This document shows, piece by piece, positions 15,608 to 24,389 of a stretch of DNA of 60,595 nucleotides; position 1 is the stretch's first letter; each line of letters opens with the position of its first letter. The notes under the pieces are model-generated. The model saw only the letters and a program-made list of their open reading frames with translations, ran no database searches and was not told where the DNA came from. Position numbers and translations under genes: made by a program. Origin of the DNA: Pseudomonadota bacterium (GTDB taxonomy: Bacteria > Desulfobacterota > Desulfobacteria > Desulfobacterales > RPRI01); assembly GCA_018817425.1 (NCBI GenBank), contig JAHITX010000069.1:1-60595 (forward strand). The letters run 5' to 3'.

Positions 15608-17113
15608 ATGAAGAAATATGACGATATTGTTGTAGGAAGCGGAATAAGCGGGATGACCCTTGCGCTTTTGCTTGGGATGAACGGTCATCGCGTACTGCTT
15701 CTTGAAAAAAGCAAAAATATCGGCGGTTCAATGGCCAGATTTTATAAACAGGGAATACCGCTTGATACCGGCTTTCACTTTACCGGTGGGTTTTATAAAA
15801 ACGGAATTCTGGCTGATATGCTTGCTGTTCTTGGAATAAGCGATCAGATTCAGCCTGTCTTTATTACGAAAGAAGATGGAATCAGGGTAATATTTGAAGA
15901 AGATAACTCGGTTTACGATTTTCCCTTTGGTTATGACGAGAAGAAAGCAAAGATAATAGAATACTTTCCGGAGGAAAAAAAGGCTGTTGAACAATATTTC
16001 GATATGGTTGCAGATGTCTGCAAAAAAACAGTGTCGCTTGACTTGCGAAATATTTCACTTTCCCATCACTGGATTGATGAAGATTATATCAGCCTGGAGG
16101 ATGTATTAAATAAGTTAACGGAAAATAACAGGCTCAAAGGACTGCTTTCAAAATACTGTATGTGCTATGGAGTAAAACCTTCGGAAATATCTTTTGCAAA
16201 TCACAGCAGGGTAAGTTTCGGGCTTTATGAATCTGTTGCAAGGGTAAAAGACGGGGGGGATGCTTTTATCAGGGCTTTTAAGAAAAGTTTTGCAGATTAT
16301 GATATAGAAATATGTACCGGAAGTTTTATTGAAGAATGTGCAGATGTAAATAACAATATTGTTGGAAAATTTATCTTAAATACAGGGGAAGAGATTGTTG
16401 CCGACAGATGTATTTTTACAATACATCCGAAAGCAATATTAGATGTTCTTCCAAAAGAGTGTCTTTCTAAAGCATTTATAAATAGGGTGGCTGCCTTTGA
16501 ATCGTCAGCCGGCTTTTTTGCTTTGTTTGGAGTAGTACAAAATTACATTCCCACAGACAGAGACTCTGAGCCTACCATTCTATCGGTTTTTTCAACCACT
16601 GATATGAATCGGATTATAGATCCCTTATATTCCGGTAATCCGGCTCTTGTTATATTGAAGAATCAGGAAACAGTGAACGGGAAAAAGCATATGGTTATTT
16701 CTGCTCTTGAGCTTTCTTTTCCGGAACATGTCAAAGATTGGATAGATTCCGAACCGGGAAAGCGCTCTGAAGTATATCGGAGATACAAAAAAGAGCGCAT
16801 AGAAAACATACAAAAAAGAATATTTATGGCTTACCCCGAATATAAAGATTCTTTTATGATATTGGATGCGGCATCAATACTGACCTTTAAAGATTATCTT
16901 AATTCGCCCGATGGTTCTGCATATGGAATAAAACAGAAAATCGGGCAGTTTAATCTTTTCGGAAAGCTTCCTGTACGAAATGTTTATGCAGCCGGACAAA
17001 GTGCGGTGCTTCCGGGAATTGTAGGCGCTATGCTTTCGTCATTTATAATAGGACGCAGCGTTGTCGGAAAAGATTTATATATTGATTTTATTAAAAAAAG
17101 GCTTGGAAGTTGA
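15608..17113 (+). CDS. CrtI/phytoene-desaturase-like FAD oxidoreductase
   Basis: This 501-residue protein begins with a dinucleotide-binding motif (DIVVGSGISGMTLALLLG, residues 5-22, then LLLEKSKNIGGSM). It ends with the FAD-closing motif of the CrtI/CrtO superfamily (VYAAGQSAVLPGIVGAMLSS, about 464-483). CrtI-like enzymes desaturate, saturate or isomerise polyene chains. Such an enzyme is not part of the basic APE set but does occur in clusters proposed for ladderane lipids. It could set double-bond position or geometry in the ACP-bound chain. The next gene starts inside its stop codon, so both are tightly co-expressed. The substrate is unknown. Confidence 0.85.
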   Translation: MKKYDDIVVGSGISGMTLALLLGMNGHRVLLLEKSKNIGGSMARFYKQGIPLDTGFHFTGGFYKNGILADMLAVLGISDQIQPVFITKEDGIRVIFEEDNSVYDFPFGYDEKKAKIIEYFPEEKKAVEQYFDMVADVCKKTVSLDLRNISLSHHWIDEDYISLEDVLNKLTENNRLKGLLSKYCMCYGVKPSEISFANHSRVSFGLYESVARVKDGGDAFIRAFKKSFADYDIEICTGSFIEECADVNNNIVGKFILNTGEEIVADRCIFTIHPKAILDVLPKECLSKAFINRVAAFESSAGFFALFGVVQNYIPTDRDSEPTILSVFSTTDMNRIIDPLYSGNPALVILKNQETVNGKKHMVISALELSFPEHVKDWIDSEPGKRSEVYRRYKKERIENIQKRIFMAYPEYKDSFMILDAASILTFKDYLNSPDGSAYGIKQKIGQFNLFGKLPVRNVYAAGQSAVLPGIVGAMLSSFIIGRSVVGKDLYIDFIKKRLGS

Positions 17114-18333
17114 AAAGGGTTGTTATTACCGGCATAGGAGCTGTTTCTCCATTAGGCACTGATATACCTGCCATGATCAGCGGCATAGAGGCCGGAAAAA
17201 GCGGCGTTCGTTACATGGATGGTTGGGATCAATATATAGGTTTGAGAAGTCTTGTGGGGGCACCTGCTAAGCTTGAAAATGAAAAGGCTATCCCACGTTC
17301 AAGCAGAAGATCAATGGGAAGAATGAGCATATTTTCGGTTCAGGCTGCCGAACAGGCTCTTTTGGATGCAGGTATAGACCGTAAACTGCTATCATCAGGC
17401 CGTCTGGGATGCATAATTGGGTCTACCATGGGAAGTGCTGAAAGTATTAATGATACTTTTGAAATCATGATTCCCGATAAAGATCTTACAAAACTTTCTT
17501 CAATGAAGTTTTTTCAGTGTATCTCCCATACAGCTGCAATGAATACAGCCCAGCATCTGGGTATTACAGGCTATGTTCTTGCAACATCGGCGGCATGTGC
17601 TTCGGCTCTTCAGGCTATAGGTGCTGCTTACGATCTTATAAGACTTGGAAAGCAGGATGCAGTATTATGCGGTGGAGCAGAAGATCTTCACCCGACCGTT
17701 ACCGGTTCTTTCGATATCCTTTTTGCTACATCAGCCGGATACAATAATGAGCCCCATAAAACGCCCCGTCCTTTTGATGCAAAAAGAGATGGTCTTGTTT
17801 GCGGAGAAGGAAGCGGTATTCTTCTTGTTGAAGAATATGAGCACGCATTAAAAAGAAATGCCAAAATTTATGCTGAAATTATCGGCTATCATACATGCGG
17901 AAGCGGAGTACACATAAGTAAATCCAATAAGGGTTCAATGGTGGCCTGTTTTAAGCAAACACTAAAAGAAGCTAAAATTAAAGCCGGTGAAGTCGATTAT
18001 ATAAACGCCCATGCAACAGCTACTCTAAATGGAGACAAGGAAGAGGCTGAAGCCATAAAAGAAGTATTTGGAGATCAGATTCCCGTAAGCAGCCTTAAGG
18101 GATATATGGGACATACTCTGGGAGCATCCGGCTCAATTGAGTTAATAGCAACACTTATTATGATGGAAAAAGGATGTATATATCCCACATTAAATCTTGA
18201 ATCAGTTAGCCCTGAATGTGATGGTATTTTCCATGTAACTGAAAAATTAACAAGAAAGATTGATGTAATAGTTAAAAATTGTTTTGCTTTCGGAGGAATC
18301 AATGCTTCAATAATATGTAGAAAATTGAAGTAA
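17110..18333 (+). CDS. Beta-ketoacyl-ACP synthase (FabF-like), ketosynthase 1
   Basis: This enzyme condenses an acyl primer with malonyl-ACP. The 407-residue KAS I/II-type protein has a complete catalytic triad: C163 in TSAACASA, H301 in NAHATAT and H335 in YMGHTLGASG. The start is TTG at 17110, overlapping the previous stop as TTGA, and gives the canonical N-terminus KRVVITGIGAVSPLG. An ACP gene follows 24 bp later. It has no chain-length-factor partner next to it, unlike the two other ketosynthases of the locus, so it may act early (priming) or on another chain. Confidence 0.93.
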   Translation: MKRVVITGIGAVSPLGTDIPAMISGIEAGKSGVRYMDGWDQYIGLRSLVGAPAKLENEKAIPRSSRRSMGRMSIFSVQAAEQALLDAGIDRKLLSSGRLGCIIGSTMGSAESINDTFEIMIPDKDLTKLSSMKFFQCISHTAAMNTAQHLGITGYVLATSAACASALQAIGAAYDLIRLGKQDAVLCGGAEDLHPTVTGSFDILFATSAGYNNEPHKTPRPFDAKRDGLVCGEGSGILLVEEYEHALKRNAKIYAEIIGYHTCGSGVHISKSNKGSMVACFKQTLKEAKIKAGEVDYINAHATATLNGDKEEAEAIKEVFGDQIPVSSLKGYMGHTLGASGSIELIATLIMMEKGCIYPTLNLESVSPECDGIFHVTEKLTRKIDVIVKNCFAFGGINASIICRKLK

Positions 18334-18357
18334 TTATAAGATAAAACGGGATATTAA

Positions 18358-18609
18358 ATGACGGAACAAGAGATAATTAGACTGACAAATCAGGTTTTTG
18401 AAGAATCGTTTGAAATAGAAAAAGAACTATTAAAACCAGAAGTGAATATATTTCAGGATCTGGGGTTAGACAGTCTGGATGTGGTGGATCTTGTTGTGGC
18501 TTTACAGGAGAAATTCGGCGTAAAAATACGAAACGACGAGAGGATACAGACCATAAGAACGCTTCAGGATATATATGATTTCATATTTACATTAAAAGCA
18601 GAATATTGA
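18358..18609 (+). CDS. Acyl carrier protein 1
   Basis: This 83-residue ACP carries the growing chain on a phosphopantetheine arm attached to the serine in the DLGLDSLDVVDLV motif (Ser about residue 40). Helices and acidity fit the four-helix ACP fold. It is one of three ACPs in the locus (others at 31600 and 34885). Its TGA stop codon is also the edge of MITE-like copy 2, so the natural C-terminus may have been trimmed. The last residues (FIFTLKAEY) still look complete for an ACP. Confidence 0.93.
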   Translation: MTEQEIIRLTNQVFEESFEIEKELLKPEVNIFQDLGLDSLDVVDLVVALQEKFGVKIRNDERIQTIRTLQDIYDFIFTLKAEY

Positions 18610-18749
18610 GCCAGTTTCAAAACGTCCCATTTTGGCCGATCTCTGCGTTGGGCGAAAATTTTAATCCTCGAAATACTCCATGTATTCCTGCGGTTAAAAT
18701 TTTCACCCGCCTTGACCTTGACCAAACTGAAACGTTTTGAAAGTGGCTC
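18608..18749. mobile_element. MITE-like repeat, copy 2
   Basis: This 142-bp element has terminal inverted repeats GAGCCAGTTTCAAAACGT and, read inward from the right, GAGCCACTTTCAAAACGT. Its core is shared with copy 1 at 9840-10002 (GGCCGATCTCTGCGTTGGGC; CATGTATTCCTGCGGTTAAA). It interrupts the otherwise compact biosynthetic operon between an ACP and an acyltransferase gene. A TTG-started extension of the acyltransferase frame into this element (from 18737) is almost certainly not the true start. Confidence 0.75.
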
Positions 18750-18778
18750 TATTAATACAGAGTTGCTTTATAATTAAG

Positions 18779-19543
18779 ATGAAAGACTTTTTTATACTAT
18801 TATTTTTTAATTTACTGTTTTATTTTTTCTTTATCGTTTTTTCTGTTTTTGGGATTCCACTTTTTTCTCTTATTGTAGCAATTCAGGCTCTGTTTATTTC
18901 CCATCGAAAAGCAATGAAAAAATTTCGCAGAGCTGTTGCCTGGTATGGTATTGGAGTATGCAAGGTTCTTCCATTTCCTTTTGTGCGAATAATTTTTAAG
19001 GATGTTGATGCATCAAACAATCCGGGGCCGTTTATTTTTATCTGTAATCACAGATCAGCCTCAGATCCCTTTCTGATGGCTTATCTTCCATATAAAGAAG
19101 TTATACAGGTAGTAAACATCTGGCCTTTTAAAATCCCGATACTTGGCTTTATGGCAAAAAGTGCCGGTTATTTGAGTGTAAGAGAAATGCCGTTTGAAGA
19201 TTTTGAGAAAAAAACTATTGAGCTTTTAAACGAAGGTGTATCCATTGCTGCTTTTCCTGAAGGGACCCGCTCTAAAGATGGTTCGGTTGGGCAGTTTCAC
19301 AGTTCAATGTTCAGAGTGGCGCTTAAATCAGGATATCCGATTGTGCCAGTATGCATTACAGGAAATGAAAATATTCCGGCAAGAGGAACACTTCTTCTAA
19401 GACCCGGGGCCATAAAAATACATAAGCTTAAACCCATAACTGATGATGAATATAAAAATTACAGCCCTTTTAAATTAAAAAACAGAGTACGTCAGATAAT
19501 GATAGATGAGATTGAAATAATGGAAGGTAAAAAAGATGGCTGA
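18779..19543 (+). CDS. PlsC-like 1-acylglycerol-3-phosphate acyltransferase
   Basis: This 254-residue membrane-bound acyltransferase transfers acyl groups to a glycerophosphate-type acceptor. One or two N-terminal hydrophobic segments (about residues 4-40) anchor it. It has the HX4D motif (NHRSASDP), FPEGTRSKDG as the phosphate-binding motif, and a later GYPIVPVCITGNE. ATG 18779 was chosen because the upstream TTG at 18737 lies inside the inserted repeat. It overlaps the next gene by 8 bp. APE clusters contain a similar acyltransferase. It may put the finished polyene, or a normal fatty acid, on the lipid product. Confidence 0.88.
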   Translation: MKDFFILLFFNLLFYFFFIVFSVFGIPLFSLIVAIQALFISHRKAMKKFRRAVAWYGIGVCKVLPFPFVRIIFKDVDASNNPGPFIFICNHRSASDPFLMAYLPYKEVIQVVNIWPFKIPILGFMAKSAGYLSVREMPFEDFEKKTIELLNEGVSIAAFPEGTRSKDGSVGQFHSSMFRVALKSGYPIVPVCITGNENIPARGTLLLRPGAIKIHKLKPITDDEYKNYSPFKLKNRVRQIMIDEIEIMEGKKDG

Positions 19544-20630
19544 ATCATGCAGCCGGATATTTGACTCGCTTATTTATTTTGATGAGTATACAGGTGAAGA
19601 CAGAGCAAACAGTCTTTATGCCCTTGAAATATATTTGGGAGATCCGGTTGATTTCGGGTTTTCTACAGCCTTTATTAATCCTGCTTCATTGCCTGATGAA
19701 AAACTTTCGGAAGAAGATATTTGCGATGTAATCAATCAGGCAAAATCTCTTGGTTTGAAAGTAATTATTTTTTCGGGTAAAGAAGCTGCAAGCTTTCGAA
19801 AAATGCAAAATATTTTATCTTTTGCAAAAGAGCTTGGTATTGATACCGATATCTTAAACGAAGAATATTTTTGTAATGCGAATTCCAAAAAAAATGACCC
19901 TGCTTTATGCATGCGCCACAGGTATTCTGTTGTTGTGACATCTTACGGTTATGTTTTGCCTTGTCCGGGGCTTAAAATACCTTTGGGAAATATCCGTTAT
20001 CAGAAGCTAAGCGATATAATAAAAGACAGTGAAATATTATGCGATTTAAAAGACTACAAAAATAAAATAAAAGGGCCATGTCGCATATGCGAAAAAGCCA
20101 AAATTTGTTATGGATGCCGGGGCAGATCGTATCTTATTACAGGAGATTATCTTGCAGCAGATTCTTTGTGTGAAAAAAATGAAAAGAAAAAAAATAATAT
20201 TATTTGTCTTCCGATTAAACTTGACGGAATAATACCTCAAATGCCTCCTATGCGAATTATTGACTCCATTGACAAATTGGCTGAACGCAGCGCCGAGTGT
20301 AGCGCATTAATAAAAGAGGGGATGCCTTTTATGGAAAAAGACGGCAGTATAGATAATGTCGCTTACTTTGAAATGATGGCACAATCTATTGCCGCACTTA
20401 ATGGTTTCAGAAATATGGAAGCAACTGATTCTGCTCCGGAAGGTTATCTTCTGGGAGGAAAAAAGCTTATTATAAACTCTAAAGCAAAGGTTGGAGATAG
20501 ACTTTCTATCTATGTTTTTAAGTATGCCAAGTTTGGTGGTTTCGGTATAGTAAAAGGGATTATTAAAAGAGATAACGAAGTACTTGCTTTTGGAGAGATT
20601 AAGATCTGGCATAATACGGATCAGGAATAA
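19536..20630 (+). CDS. SPASM iron-sulfur domain fused to ApeP-like hot-dog dehydratase half
   Basis: This 364-residue protein has two parts. Residues about 1-215 resemble the C-terminal half of a radical SAM/SPASM protein: a degraded barrel (SLGLKVIIFSGKE) followed by cysteines C125, C143, C182, C185, C191, C194 and C212 in a SPASM pattern (PCRICEKAKICYGCRGR). The CX3CX2C that binds the SAM cluster is absent. Residues about 224-360 are an ApeP-like hot-dog domain (PMRIIDSI, YFEMMAQSIAALNG) that keeps the FabZ-type Glu (E279) but has Phe where the catalytic His should be. The fusion is continuous, with no stop or frameshift between the parts. It would supply one half of a dehydratase site, with a regulatory, electron-carrying or structural cluster attached. 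I know of no described equivalent. Confidence 0.8.
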   Translation: MAESCSRIFDSLIYFDEYTGEDRANSLYALEIYLGDPVDFGFSTAFINPASLPDEKLSEEDICDVINQAKSLGLKVIIFSGKEAASFRKMQNILSFAKELGIDTDILNEEYFCNANSKKNDPALCMRHRYSVVVTSYGYVLPCPGLKIPLGNIRYQKLSDIIKDSEILCDLKDYKNKIKGPCRICEKAKICYGCRGRSYLITGDYLAADSLCEKNEKKKNNIICLPIKLDGIIPQMPPMRIIDSIDKLAERSAECSALIKEGMPFMEKDGSIDNVAYFEMMAQSIAALNGFRNMEATDSAPEGYLLGGKKLIINSKAKVGDRLSIYVFKYAKFGGFGIVKGIIKRDNEVLAFGEIKIWHNTDQE

Positions 20631-20642
20631 AAGGAACAGGCA

Positions 20643-21317
20643 ATGTTTAAAATGATACGAATACTTACTCTTTTAATGCTGGTGATTTTATTTGCAGCAT
20701 CAGGGGTGGCAGAGCAAACAAATTCTTCGGCTGATAACAAAGCCGGTTTAGATGAGGTATTGCAAAGGCTTGAAACAAAGATGGCAAAGATAAAAACCTT
20801 AAAAACCGCTTTTATTCAGGAAAAAGAGCTGGCTGTTTTTAATAGTAAAGTTGTATTAAAAGGAATGATTTATATCGAAAAGCCGTATCGGCTGGCATGG
20901 CGTGTAAATGAGCCTTTGAAATATATTATGATTATGTCCGAAAATACTATCAGCCAGTGGGATGAAGATACAAAAAAGGTTCAAAAGATTTCTCTGTCAA
21001 AAAATCCGGCATTTGAAGCAGTTATCGGTCAGATGCGGGGATGGTTTTCAGGCGCTTACACACAGCTGGTAAAAGATTATGATGTTATCCTTGTTTGCGA
21101 TAAACCCGTATCACTAAAGTTTGTTCCAAAGACTGAAACCTTTGCAGGCAATGTTATTAAAAGCGTAACAGTTGATTTCAGAAAAGACGAACAATACATC
21201 CAGAAAATTTTTATTGAGGAAAAAAGCGGTGATACAACCTCACTCATGTTTGTTGACACAAATGTAAATATTGAAATTGAACCTGCCGCATGGAGGCTTA
21301 TTCCCATTGCCGGATGA
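20643..21317 (+). CDS. LolA-like outer-membrane carrier protein
   Basis: This 224-residue periplasmic protein has a signal peptide (residues about 5-24) and a LolA/LppC-like fold: TLKTAFIQEKELAVFNSKV, then GMIYIEKPYRLAWRV, LSKNPAFEAVIGQMRGWFSG and VDFRKDEQYIQKIFIEE. LolA proteins bind lipid tails in a half-barrel. In APE loci the equivalent (ApeL type) is thought to help carry the lipid product to the outer membrane. It is 12 bp after the SPASM-dehydratase gene and its end overlaps the exporter gene, so both are probably made together. Confidence 0.85.
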   Translation: MFKMIRILTLLMLVILFAASGVAEQTNSSADNKAGLDEVLQRLETKMAKIKTLKTAFIQEKELAVFNSKVVLKGMIYIEKPYRLAWRVNEPLKYIMIMSENTISQWDEDTKKVQKISLSKNPAFEAVIGQMRGWFSGAYTQLVKDYDVILVCDKPVSLKFVPKTETFAGNVIKSVTVDFRKDEQYIQKIFIEEKSGDTTSLMFVDTNVNIEIEPAAWRLIPIAG

Positions 21318-23727
21318 TATAAAAATAAAATCCGAAATAAACAATAAAAAAAAGAAGTTAATTATAACCGGAATCTTTTTTCTTGTTATTGCAATATCTG
21401 TAGCCGGATTTTTTTTTGTTTCTTTTGACAACAATATGGAGTCGATGCTTCCCGAAGAAACTGAAATTATAAGAAGCATACGTTTTTTAAGAGAGTCTGA
21501 ATTTTCGGAAAAGATAGTACTTTCATTAAAGCTTAATGATGTAAATAAAACGGAAACCGATCTTATAAAAGAAGTTGACCGTCTTGCATTATCCTTAGAA
21601 CCTCCTTTAATCACCGAGGTGTTTTTTAATGTTTCGGAAACCAAATCTTTTAAGGATATGCTTGGTTTTTTAAAATACACACCCCAGCTTACAGATAAAG
21701 AAACTTTATTAAATATTGATTCTTTAATTAATACGGATGGAATAAATTTAGTTTTGAAAAAAAATTACATGCAGATCATTTCTCCATCCGGCATGTTTGC
21801 AACTTTGTTTGTAAGATCCGATCCTTTAGGAATAAAAAACGGGTTGCTTAAAAAATTGCAAAAATTTTCTTCTTCAACCGGTTATGAAGTCATAATAAAA
21901 GACGGCCATTTATTAAGCCGGGACAAAAGACATGCTTTAATGATACTAAAAACCCCGGTTGCGGTTAGCGACGGTTTCGGATCGCGAAAGCTTATAGCTT
22001 ATCTTCATGAAAAACTTGATGCACTTCCCCCATATATTTCTTCTGATATAATTTCTGCTCATCTTCATACTATAAGCAATGAGGATGTTATAAAAAGCGA
22101 TATACAGCTTACAATGATAATTGCATCAGTTGCTTTTTTTCTGGTATTTTTGTTTTTTTTCCGTGATATAAAAGCCGGGTTGGTTTTTTTAATTCCTCTT
22201 GCTTCGGTTGCGGTTGCAGTCAGCCTATCTTCTTTATTTTTGGATAAATTATCTTATTTTATTATAGGCATGGGAGCAACTATAGCCGGTATTTCAGTTG
22301 ATTACGGAATACATGTTTATACTGCCATAAGATGCAGCAGCAACAGATTTGATGCTGTTAAACAGGTAAAAAAGCCCGTAATCGCAGGAACTTTAACAAC
22401 AATAGGTATTTTTGCAGCTTTTTATTTTTCGGATGTTCCCGGATACCGTCAGCTTGCAGTGTTTTCTGTAATCAGCATTATTTTTTCACTAATTTGCTCA
22501 CTTTATTTTCTGCCGCCTTTTGTTGAAACAAACAATGAATTTAAGATGCATGGCCTGTTTAACAGATTAGCTGTATTTTCAAAACCCGATGATAGAAAAA
22601 GCACCGCCAAAATAAATGATAAAATATGGGTTTTTATATGGGTTTTTTTAGCACTTATAATGGTTTTTTTCTTATCCAAAATTCAGTTTGATAGCGATAT
22701 CAAACAATTTGACGGAAGCAATCCTGAAATATTTAAAGCGGAAGATTCATTTAAAAAAGCATGGGTAAAAAAAGATGATCCTGCAATACTGGTTGTCTTT
22801 AATAAAAATCCTGAACAAGCAATTCTTGAAACAGAACTTATATATAAAAAGGCTGTTAATAAATTTGGAAATGACAATATTTCAAGTTTTGCTGCTATAT
22901 GGCCTTCTTTAAAAACAAGAAGCGAGAATGCCGTTTTTTGGGAAAAATTCTGGACCAAAGAAAAGGTTACAAAATTAAAAGAGCTTTTTGCAAAAGAGGG
23001 CAGGGCGTATAATTTTTCTGACAATGCTTTTAATCCTTTTTTTGATAATCTTTATAATGGTACTGATGTTTTAGTAAACACTGATGAGAATGAATTTTTA
23101 AAAAGATTAAAAGAAAGGTTTATTCTAAAACATGAAAAAGGCTTTTACGTATTAACTTTTTTTCCTGATGAAGAATCATATATTTCAGAATTTGCAAAAA
23201 TAAGCAAAGTACATCAGGATACATTTATTGTATCAAGAAAGCAAATTTCAACAGCTCTTTCAGATGTAATTTCACATGAGATTATATATATATCTATAAT
23301 TGCAGGTATTTTACTTCCTATTTTGATGATGATATTACTAAAAGATATTAAGCTGACTTTCCTTGCGCTTGTACCGGTTTTTATGGGTCTGGCGGCAGCT
23401 CTGGGTGTTCTTCCCATAGTCGGCTTAAGTTTGAATGCTCCATGTTTGATTGCAATCATGATTCTTGTTGGGCTTTGCAGTGACTACGGAATATTCATGG
23501 TTTATAAATGTAGTCATAACTACAAGACAGGTACGGAGACGGCAGTGTTTCTGGCTGCATTGACAAGTATGATAGGAACCGGCGTTCTTCTTTTTGCAAA
23601 ACACCCTGTTTTATTTTCAATCGGGACAATACTTTTTACCGGTCTTTTAACGGGATTTCTTTCCTCTGTTATTGCAGTGCCTTGTATTTACAGGCTTTGG
23701 CTTACAAAAAAAGGTGTTAAATGTTAA
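21307..23727 (+). CDS. MMPL/RND-family lipid exporter
   Basis: This 806-residue exporter (ApeM type) has the duplicated MMPL layout: a first membrane helix (about 16-38), a periplasmic domain, then a six-helix bundle with GISVDYGIHVYTA. A second half follows with its own periplasmic domain and bundle with GLCSDYGIFMVYK. The paired Asp-Tyr motifs are the usual proton-relay position. TTG 21307 was chosen over TTG 21271 because GGAGG (21292-21296) lies 10 nt ahead of it; the overlap with the LolA-like gene is then 11 bp. It probably moves the finished lipid out of the inner membrane and hands it to the LolA-like protein. Confidence 0.88.
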   Translation: MPDDIKIKSEINNKKKKLIITGIFFLVIAISVAGFFFVSFDNNMESMLPEETEIIRSIRFLRESEFSEKIVLSLKLNDVNKTETDLIKEVDRLALSLEPPLITEVFFNVSETKSFKDMLGFLKYTPQLTDKETLLNIDSLINTDGINLVLKKNYMQIISPSGMFATLFVRSDPLGIKNGLLKKLQKFSSSTGYEVIIKDGHLLSRDKRHALMILKTPVAVSDGFGSRKLIAYLHEKLDALPPYISSDIISAHLHTISNEDVIKSDIQLTMIIASVAFFLVFLFFFRDIKAGLVFLIPLASVAVAVSLSSLFLDKLSYFIIGMGATIAGISVDYGIHVYTAIRCSSNRFDAVKQVKKPVIAGTLTTIGIFAAFYFSDVPGYRQLAVFSVISIIFSLICSLYFLPPFVETNNEFKMHGLFNRLAVFSKPDDRKSTAKINDKIWVFIWVFLALIMVFFLSKIQFDSDIKQFDGSNPEIFKAEDSFKKAWVKKDDPAILVVFNKNPEQAILETELIYKKAVNKFGNDNISSFAAIWPSLKTRSENAVFWEKFWTKEKVTKLKELFAKEGRAYNFSDNAFNPFFDNLYNGTDVLVNTDENEFLKRLKERFILKHEKGFYVLTFFPDEESYISEFAKISKVHQDTFIVSRKQISTALSDVISHEIIYISIIAGILLPILMMILLKDIKLTFLALVPVFMGLAAALGVLPIVGLSLNAPCLIAIMILVGLCSDYGIFMVYKCSHNYKTGTETAVFLAALTSMIGTGVLLFAKHPVLFSIGTILFTGLLTGFLSSVIAVPCIYRLWLTKKGVKC

Positions 23728-24389
23728 GATATTTTGCTATTACTGGAATTTTTCTTCTGTGCTTTGCAGGCTGTTCCGGGATTCCGTTTAAAAAAGCTTC
23801 CTGTGTATCAATGGACAATGTTGATCCTGACAGTGTAATAGAAAACTTTTCGCTGGTGCTTGCCGATAAATTTCAGATAATAAATACTATCGTTTTTGAA
23901 TATAAGGGGCAGACCATTTCATTTATAGGATATTCGGATATTGATACGAAAGAAAAAGTATTTACAGTGGCTGGTATAAATCCGGTTGGAATCAAACTTT
24001 TTGAACTCGTTGGTGAAAAAGATAAAAATATATTAAAATTTGCTATCGAAGAATTTACAAAAAAAGGGAATTTCGCAGAAGCTGTGGGAGATGATATAAG
24101 GAAAATATTTTTTGATCGTCTGCCTGAAAACGGGTCAAAAGTACATAAAAATGAATGTGAAATTATTTTTAGCCAAAAAGATGCTGATTTAACTACTGAA
24201 TATGTTTTTGCAGGGCAAAACAATTTTCTTGTTAAAAAAAGATACCTTGTTAAAGATGATGTCATATGGTGTGTTAATTATTATGAATATAAGAATAAAT
24301 TTGGCAAAGTACATCCATCCGGAATAATCCTTAATAATTACAAATATGATTACAGGTTGATATTAAGGCTAAAAGAGGTCAGGCAATGA
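23721..24389 (+). CDS. DUF3261-type lipoprotein (ApeN-like)
   Basis: This 222-residue lipoprotein has signal sequence ITGIFLLCFAGC with a lipobox (cleavage before Cys about 18). The body is beta-rich, with repeating strand patterns (FVFEYKGQTISFIGYSDID-like and VKKRYLVKDDVIWCVNYYEYK). Position and pattern match the DUF3261 lipoproteins that follow the MMPL exporter in APE clusters. It is likely to sit in the envelope and assist lipid transfer, but no function is proven for the family. It overlaps the exporter by 7 bp and the next gene by 4 bp. Confidence 0.75.
   Translation: MLRYFAITGIFLLCFAGCSGIPFKKASCVSMDNVDPDSVIENFSLVLADKFQIINTIVFEYKGQTISFIGYSDIDTKEKVFTVAGINPVGIKLFELVGEKDKNILKFAIEEFTKKGNFAEAVGDDIRKIFFDRLPENGSKVHKNECEIIFSQKDADLTTEYVFAGQNNFLVKKRYLVKDDVIWCVNYYEYKNKFGKVHPSGIILNNYKYDYRLILRLKEVRQ

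Noticed and set aside
18737-18778. TTG start for the PlsC-like gene
   Set aside because: It lies within the inserted MITE-like repeat; ATG 18779 gives a natural membrane-anchor start.
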